Shown: one piece after another, positions 6,307 through 10,557 of the stretch | Layout: each line of letters opens with the position of its first letter | Numbering within the stretch: position 1 is the first letter of the stretch | Origin: Conexibacter sp. | Lineage (GTDB): Bacteria > Actinomycetota > Thermoleophilia > Solirubrobacterales > Solirubrobacteraceae | Reading direction: 5' to 3' | DNA length: 10,557 bases | NCBI GenBank assembly: GCA_025964055.1 | Contig: JAOPZP010000288.1 | Span: forward strand, 1 to 10,557 | The notes under the pieces: model-generated | Database searches by the model: none | Seen by the model: the letters and a program-made list of their open reading frames with translations, nothing else | What the model was told of the DNA's origin: nothing | Made by a program: the position numbers and the translations under genes

Positions 6307-7320
6307 ATGGCGACCAAGTACGGACTGCTGCTGCCCCACTTCGGCGAGTTCGCCGATCGCGACCGGCTGCTGGAGGGATCCAAGCTCGCCGAGTCGCTCG
6401 GCTTCGACTCGGTGTGGGTGCGTGACCACCTGATCTTCGAGCCGCACGGCGAGATGGAGAAGCCCAACCGCTCCTTCTTCGAGGCGTTGACGACGCTGAC
6501 GGCGATCGGCGCGGTCACCGACACCATCGAGCTGGGCACCGGGTCGCTGATCCCCTTCCGGCATCCGCTGGAGGTGGCGCTGACCGTGGCCACGATGACC
6601 CACCTCGTCGGTCCGCGCATCATCCTCGGCTTCGGCGCCGGCACCTTCGACCACGAGTTCGCCGCCGTCGGCATCGACACCGAGATCAAGCGCTGGGACC
6701 TCGTGGAGTCCACCGCCCACATCCTCAAGAAGGTCTGGACCGAGAACGAGGTCCACTACAAGGACGACTTCTTCGAGTTCGCCGACGTGACGATCGAGCC
6801 CAAGCCGGTCGGTGGGCCCGTCCCGTACTGGTACTGCGGCAACACGCCGGCGTCTGCCCGTCGCGCGGTGCAGTACTGCGAGGGCTGGATGCCCGGGCGG
6901 ATCTCGCTGGCCACCTTCCGTGCACGCGTCGACAAGATGCGCGAGCTGTCGGCGGCCGCCGGCCGCTCGGTGCCGACGGTCGCGGTGATCCCGCCGACGT
7001 CGGTGGAGGGCACGCGCGCGGACGCCTTGCGTGACGTCAACGTCGACGGGCTGCTCGCGTGGGCCAACAACGCCAAGTACTGGGTCAAGCCCCCGTCGGG
7101 ACGGTTCGAGACGTGGGAGGACCTGGAAGGCACGCTCATCGCCGGCGACCCCGACGACGTCGTGGCCGAGTGCCGCAAGTTCGAGGAAGCCGGCTGCGAG
7201 CACCTGGTCTTCGACTTCCGCTTCAAGTTCGACCGCTTCTTCGAGCAGATCGAGCTGCTGGGCCGCGAGGTGCTGCCCAAGCTCGGCAGGAAGCCGATCC
7301 TCGAGGGGCTCTCGGCATGA
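6307..7320 (+). CDS. LLM-class (luciferase-like) F420- or flavin-dependent oxidoreductase
   Basis: A 337-residue TIM-barrel protein of the bacterial luciferase-like superfamily. Family landmarks in order: first strand YGLLLPHFG (5-13), LGFDSVWVRDH (31-41), GTGSLIPFRHP (77-87) and LGFGAGTFDHEFAAVG (107-122), the cofactor-side loop, then a C-terminal helical end with VLPKLG. Members use F420H2 for hydride transfer or FMNH2 plus oxygen for monooxygenation. The overall look, a single subunit type without a flavin reductase neighbour, and Fgd nearby lean towards F420, but the sequence does not decide. It lacks the sugar-phosphate residue set seen in the fgd product. AAGGGAG (6287-6293) overlaps the amidohydrolase stop, about 13 bases from this ATG, longer than ideal. 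It sits between ring-opening enzyme and transporter, so it probably acts on the imported compound or an early intermediate. Confidence 0.87.
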   Translation: MATKYGLLLPHFGEFADRDRLLEGSKLAESLGFDSVWVRDHLIFEPHGEMEKPNRSFFEALTTLTAIGAVTDTIELGTGSLIPFRHPLEVALTVATMTHLVGPRIILGFGAGTFDHEFAAVGIDTEIKRWDLVESTAHILKKVWTENEVHYKDDFFEFADVTIEPKPVGGPVPYWYCGNTPASARRAVQYCEGWMPGRISLATFRARVDKMRELSAAAGRSVPTVAVIPPTSVEGTRADALRDVNVDGLLAWANNAKYWVKPPSGRFETWEDLEGTLIAGDPDDVVAECRKFEEAGCEHLVFDFRFKFDRFFEQIELLGREVLPKLGRKPILEGLSA

Positions 7321-7334
7321 GCCGCTGAACGCAA

Positions 7335-7358
7335 GGCCGTCCCGGGAGAGACGGAGCC
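7335..7358 (+). other. Short intergenic hairpin between oxidoreductase and transporter genes
   Basis: In the 73-bp gap, CCGTC (7337-7341) pairs with GACGG (7350-7354) around an eight-base loop; GG (7335-7336) and CC (7357-7358) can extend it past a bulge. No T-run follows. It could protect or process the transcript between the enzyme and transporter genes, or be chance. Confidence 0.2.
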
Positions 7359-7393
7359 CAACCACACAAGCGAGTCACTGATGGGGAGGAACC

Positions 7394-8245
7394 ATGGCAG
7401 TTGATGTAGCGCCCAGGTCAGCGGACGGATCGGTGGCCGATGGGCCACCGACACGCAGCCGGGCGCGCTCGAAAAGAGCATCGTCGATGAAGCGGTGGGG
7501 CTTGCCCCTGCTGTCGGTCGTGATCTTCCTGGGGATCTGGCAGATCGTCGGAAACCGGGTCGACCCGATCCTGTTCGCCACGCCCAGTGCCGTGGTCGAC
7601 GCCTTCGTGGCCATGATCCGGGACGGCCAGCTCGGCCCGGCGTTCCTCTCGGCCATGGGCGACCTGGCCGTCGGCTACGGGCTGGCGGCCGTCGTCGGCA
7701 TCGCCCTGGGGATGGTGGTCGGGCGCAGCGAGGTGGCCGAGCGGGTGCTGAACCCGTACATCAACTTCTTCCAGGCGACGCCGCTGATCGCGCTCGTCCC
7801 GCTGGTCGTGATCTGGTTCGGCGTCGGGTTCAAGGCGCGCATCTTCGTGGTGTTCCTGTTCGCGCTGTGGTCGATCCTCATCAACACCGCCACGGGCGTG
7901 AAGAGCACGCCGCGGGCGCTGATCGACGTGGGCCGGGTCTACAAGTTCACCCGGACCCAGTCGATCATGGGCATCGCGCTGCCGAATGCGGTCCCGTCGA
8001 TCTTCGCCGGCCTGCGCATCGGCCTGGGCAAGGGGCTGATCGGCATGGTCATCGCGCAGATGAACATCAGCGTGACCGGCCTCGGCGGTCTCGTCATCGA
8101 CTACGGCAACGCGTTCAAGACCGCCTACCTGCTGGCGGCCATCATCACCGCCTCGCTGGTCGGCGTGATCGCCGCTGCGGGGTTGGAAGTCCTTCGTCGG
8201 GTCCTGTTCCCCTGGACGAAGTCGGAAGGCATCAACACATGGTGA
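7394..8245 (+). CDS. ABC transporter permease, NitT/TauT/SsuC family
   Basis: The inner-membrane channel subunit of an importer for a small organic nitrogen or sulfur compound; as the only permease gene it presumably forms a homodimer. It has 283 residues: a basic, cytoplasmic N-terminus of about 33 residues (RSRARSKRASSMKR), then roughly six hydrophobic segments beginning with LPLLSVVIFLGIWQIVG (37-53). ILFATPSAVVDAF after the first helix, FQATPLIALVPLVVIWFG and the conserved loop near IDVGRVYKFTRTQS...ALPNAVPSIFAGLRIG (the EAA-type loop that touches the ATPase) are characteristic of the SsuC/TauC group. GGGGAGG (7383-7389) lies 4 bases before the ATG. The binding protein begins 59 bp downstream. 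Taurine, alkanesulfonate, nitrate, pyrimidine and thiamine-precursor transporters all belong here, so the substrate is open. Confidence 0.9.
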   Translation: MAVDVAPRSADGSVADGPPTRSRARSKRASSMKRWGLPLLSVVIFLGIWQIVGNRVDPILFATPSAVVDAFVAMIRDGQLGPAFLSAMGDLAVGYGLAAVVGIALGMVVGRSEVAERVLNPYINFFQATPLIALVPLVVIWFGVGFKARIFVVFLFALWSILINTATGVKSTPRALIDVGRVYKFTRTQSIMGIALPNAVPSIFAGLRIGLGKGLIGMVIAQMNISVTGLGGLVIDYGNAFKTAYLLAAIITASLVGVIAAAGLEVLRRVLFPWTKSEGINTW

Positions 8246-8304
8246 CTCCGGGTCGTTTCCGCAACATCCATCCGACGTCAACGCCTGCTACCAGGGAGTA
8301 CACA

Positions 8305-9372
8305 ATGAGCATCATGAATGGGGCCTCCTCACCGTCTCGACGGAGGAGCGCGAAGATGGTGCTGGGAACGCTGCTGGCTGCGTCCGCGATCGTCGCGGCC
8401 GGCTGCGGCGGCAGCGACAACGCGACGAGCACGGCCGCCTCGGGCGGAGCCGCCGGCAACGGCATCTCCGGCAAGCGCTTCACGATCATGCTCCAGAGCA
8501 CGCCGAACACCAGCAAGGTCGTGGTCGCCCACGCCGTCGACCTGCTCAAGAAGCAGGGCGTGAAGGCCACGCTGAAGTTCAACGCGAGCTCGACGAACGT
8601 GGCGATCGCCCAGCTGCTGAGCAAGAACATCGACGTCTACGGCGAGGCGGTCGTGGGCGGCATCGGCGGCGTGGCGCAGGGCATCCCGCTGGTCGACTTC
8701 GCCCTCCAGCAGCCGCGCGCCGACTACGTGATGCTCGGCAAGGACCCGATGAAGACGCTGGCCGATCTGAAGGGCAAGAAGGTCGGGATCCAGGACACCA
8801 CCGGCGCCAACTACGCGCAGCTGCTGCTCGCCCTCCAGAAGGGCGGCCTGACCGTCAAGGACATCCACATCGTCACCGCAGGCGGGCAGAGCACGCGCCT
8901 GCCGGCGCTGGTGGCCGGTCGCGTCGACGCCACGATGCTGAGCCACGGGGCCGAGATCGCGCTGGCCGGCAAGGGCTTCAACACCCTGTTCGACTACACC
9001 AAGGACGCGCCGGACCTGTACGACGACAACTCGTTCGCCACGAAGGAGTGGCTGTCGAACAACAAGGAGCTGGCCGTCGCGTGGAACAAGGCGCTGCTCG
9101 CCTCGTTCGCGTGGTTCGACGATCCGGCCAACGCGAACGCCGTGGTCGACGAGGCCCTGAAGCTCGCGCCCGCCGACGACCGTGGGGACACCACGAAGTT
9201 CTTCGACATGCTGCGCCAGGCCGACGCCTACCCGAAGGGCGCCATCCTGAGCCCCGCGGCGCTGGAGGCACAGCAGACGCTGTTCAAGAACGCCGGCGTG
9301 ATCGAGGAGGTCATCCCGGTCGCGCAGTGGGCCGACGACACCTATGCCAAGCAGGCAGCCTCGGGGTCGTGA
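8305..9372 (+). CDS. ABC transporter substrate-binding lipoprotein, NitT/TauT/SsuA family
   Basis: A 355-residue extracytoplasmic solute receptor anchored by lipid. The N-terminus has basic residues (SRRRSAK), a hydrophobic stretch MVLGTLLAASAIVAA and a lipobox-like VAAGC, with Cys34 as the lipidated residue; a low-complexity linker rich in Ser, Thr, Gly and Ala follows. The mature domain starts near FTIMLQSTPNTSK (residue 59), with INVY-type segment KNIDVYGEAVVGG, then DLKGKKVGIQDTTGANY, the hallmark of NMT1/SsuA-like periplasmic binding proteins, and LPALVAGRVDATMLS. AGGGAG (8293-8298) is 6 bases before the ATG. Its TGA overlaps the ATPase ATG (TGATG). The order permease, receptor, ATPase is complete for an importer. 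The ligand pocket cannot be assigned; the nearest known ligands include sulfonates, taurine and pyrimidine precursors. Confidence 0.9.
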   Translation: MSIMNGASSPSRRRSAKMVLGTLLAASAIVAAGCGGSDNATSTAASGGAAGNGISGKRFTIMLQSTPNTSKVVVAHAVDLLKKQGVKATLKFNASSTNVAIAQLLSKNIDVYGEAVVGGIGGVAQGIPLVDFALQQPRADYVMLGKDPMKTLADLKGKKVGIQDTTGANYAQLLLALQKGGLTVKDIHIVTAGGQSTRLPALVAGRVDATMLSHGAEIALAGKGFNTLFDYTKDAPDLYDDNSFATKEWLSNNKELAVAWNKALLASFAWFDDPANANAVVDEALKLAPADDRGDTTKFFDMLRQADAYPKGAILSPAALEAQQTLFKNAGVIEEVIPVAQWADDTYAKQAASGS

Positions 9373-10190
9373 TGGACGACGCGATCATCGACATCCGCGG
9401 CGTCGGGAAGCATTTCGCGCAGCGGCGTGACTCGCGCAAGGTGGTCCTCGAGGACATCAACCTCCAGGTCCACGCGGGCGAGTTCGTCAGCCTCGTGGGT
9501 GCCTCCGGCTGCGGCAAGACCACCCTGTTGCGCATGATCGGCGGGCTCGTTCCCTACGAGCCCGGCGCCGTGCGCGTCAACGGGGAGCTGGTCGACTCCG
9601 TCCCGCGCCGGATCGGCTTCGTCTTCCAGGACGCCGCCCTGCTGCCGTGGCGGACGATCGAGGAGAACGTGGCGATCGGGCTCAACGAGTACCGCAAGTC
9701 GTTCTCCAAGCAGGAGGCCCGCGATCGGGTCGCCGCCCAGGTCGAGCTGGTCGGGCTCACCGAGTTCGCCTCCTACCTGCCGCGGCAGGTATCCGGCGGG
9801 ATGCAGCAGCGCGCGGGCCTTGCCCGCGCGCTGGTGGGGGAGCCCGACGTGCTGTTGATGGACGAGCCGTTCGGCGCGCTGGACGCGTTCACGCGCATGC
9901 GCCTGCAGGAGGAGCTGGCAGAGATCGTCCGGCGGACCTCCGCCACGACGGTCTTCGTCACCCATGACGTCGACGAGGCGGTCTTCCTGTCGGATCGGAT
10001 CGCCGTCATGTCGATCGGCCCGGGCACGATCCGCGAGGTCGTCGACGTGGATCTGCCGCGTCCACGCCTGCAGCGCCAGGAGCTGCTCGGCAACCGCCGG
10101 GCGTCCGAGCTGCGCGACCGCGTGCTCGAGCTCGTGATCGGCGACCGCACGGTGCCGCCGGCGGTCGAGGCCGCCGGCGTACGCCCGTGA
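9372..10190 (+). CDS. ABC transporter ATP-binding protein, SsuB/TauB family
   Basis: The 272-residue cytoplasmic ATPase that powers the importer. All motors are intact: Walker A GASGCGKT (43-50), Q-loop Gln86 (FVFQDAALLPWRT, the PW after the Q-loop is typical of SsuB/TauB/NrtD), signature SGGMQQR (141-147), Walker B VLLMDEP (160-166) with catalytic Glu165, D-loop GALD (168-171) and H-loop His198 (VTHDVDEAVFLSD). The last 50 or so residues are a short extension without a recognised regulatory domain. The ATG overlaps the TGA of the binding-protein gene and has only a weak ribosome binding site, so its translation probably depends on upstream translation. GTG 10187 overlaps this gene's own TGA and is in frame with the next gene. 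Confidence 0.92.
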   Translation: MDDAIIDIRGVGKHFAQRRDSRKVVLEDINLQVHAGEFVSLVGASGCGKTTLLRMIGGLVPYEPGAVRVNGELVDSVPRRIGFVFQDAALLPWRTIEENVAIGLNEYRKSFSKQEARDRVAAQVELVGLTEFASYLPRQVSGGMQQRAGLARALVGEPDVLLMDEPFGALDAFTRMRLQEELAEIVRRTSATTVFVTHDVDEAVFLSDRIAVMSIGPGTIREVVDVDLPRPRLQRQELLGNRRASELRDRVLELVIGDRTVPPAVEAAGVRP

Positions 10191-10219
10191 AGACCCCCAA
10201 GCAGTCCAAGGAGCAATCG

Positions 10220-10557
10220 ATGGAGAAGGTGCAGTTCGGCGTCCGGGTCCCCAACTCCGGGCCGTTGTCGAGCCCGGAGAACATCGTGCGGGCCGCACAG
10301 GAGGCCGAGCGCATGGGCTTCGACTCCGTGTGGGTCCACGACCACGTGGTGTGGAGCTCGGAGATGCACCGTCACCACATCTCGTCGGGCTCGGCGGAGG
10401 CGATCGCCGACGACCAGACGGCGGACTTCTACGAGTCGCTCATGATCCTGAGCTACCTGGCGGCCGAGACCAAGGACGTCACGCTCGGCGTCGCCTGCCT
10501 GGTGCTGCCGCTGCGCAACCCCATCTACGCGGCCAAGCAGACGGCCACGCTGGATCG
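10220..10557 (+). CDS. Second LLM-class oxidoreductase (N-terminal part, cut by the right edge)
   Basis: The first 112 codons of a luciferase-like superfamily TIM-barrel enzyme, normally 300-400 residues. FGVRVPNSGPLSSPEN (6-21) is the first strand and loop, ERMGFDSVWVHDH (30-42) the second, and VTLGVACLVLPLRNPIYAAKQTATLD (87-112) the strand-loop-helix shared by the family. Residues about 43-70 hold a His-rich insertion (MHRHHISSG...) absent from the oxidoreductase at 6307, so the two are distinct and not a recent duplication. ATG 10220 has AAGGAG (10208-10213) 6 bases upstream; an in-frame GTG at 10187 overlapping the ATPase stop is possible but would add 11 unconserved residues. Its place directly behind the transporter ATPase makes it part of the same operon. 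Cofactor (F420 or FMN) and substrate cannot be told from this fragment. Confidence 0.85.
   Translation, partial: MEKVQFGVRVPNSGPLSSPENIVRAAQEAERMGFDSVWVHDHVVWSSEMHRHHISSGSAEAIADDQTADFYESLMILSYLAAETKDVTLGVACLVLPLRNPIYAAKQTATLD

Noticed and set aside
7317..7328. Mini-ORF ATG AGC CGC TGA overlapping the LLM stop
   Set aside because: Only three codons and no ribosome binding site; chance overlap with the stop codon.
5293..7365. 690-codon minus-strand frame antisense to the amidohydrolase and LLM genes
   Set aside because: Typical open antisense frame in high-GC DNA (few stops opposite GC3-rich codons), with His/Gln/Arg/Asp-biased composition and no domain.
7495..8304. Upstream extension of the binding-protein frame through the permease gene
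   Set aside because: The part before 8305 is an Arg/Gly-rich shadow of the permease; the signal peptide and ribosome binding site define ATG 8305.
1..10557. CRISPR array, tRNA/rRNA genes, insertion-sequence ends or attachment sites
   Set aside because: No regularly spaced direct repeats, cloverleaf or rRNA-like stretches, transposase or integrase motifs, or terminal inverted repeats were seen on either strand.

Overview
The window is very GC-rich, gene-dense and free of RNA genes, insertion sequences or CRISPR arrays. Several things point to a coenzyme-F420-using actinobacterium. One is a near-textbook F420-dependent glucose-6-phosphate dehydrogenase (Fgd). Another is a set of luciferase-like (LLM) oxidoreductases. 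A third is a secreted-type protein built from C-x5-C / TFDP repeats, a style I associate with Solirubrobacterales (Thermoleophilia: Conexibacter, Baekduia, Solirubrobacter). The clade is an inference; I could not run a search.

Left part (1-1417): the C-terminal third of an alpha/beta hydrolase of the non-heme chloroperoxidase/arylesterase type runs in from the left edge. It is followed by a repeat protein (about 349-1368) that has five C-x5-C repeats and a beta-rich tail but no visible signal peptide. It looks 5'-truncated: a good ribosome binding site and ATG at 386 lead into the wrong frame. The end of this gene converges with the next unit.

Minus-strand unit (3848 down to 1418): fgd is followed after 7 bp by aspartate ammonia-lyase (aspA). 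A 101-bp divergent promoter region (3849-3949) separates it from a long plus-strand operon.

Plus-strand operon (3950 to beyond 10557): alpha/beta hydrolase without the nucleophile serine; cyclic amidohydrolase (dihydroorotase/allantoinase/hydantoinase superfamily); LLM oxidoreductase; ABC permease; lipoprotein substrate-binding protein; ABC ATPase; and a second LLM oxidoreductase cut by the right edge. Two junctions are TGATG overlaps (4889-4893 and 9370-9374), and the other gaps are short, so this reads as one transcription unit.

How the genes may work together (inference): the NitT/TauT/SsuABC-type transporter imports a small organic nitrogen or sulfur compound. The LLM enzymes reduce or oxygenate it with F420H2 or reduced flavin, and Fgd across the divergent promoter could regenerate F420H2 from glucose 6-phosphate. 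The amidohydrolase opens a cyclic amide or imide, the hydrolase-fold protein acts on a later intermediate, and aspartase may send aspartate into the TCA cycle as fumarate plus ammonia. The substrate cannot be read from sequence. The island as a whole, with an unusual amidohydrolase pocket and a serine-less hydrolase, is the most promising candidate here for an undescribed catabolic pathway.
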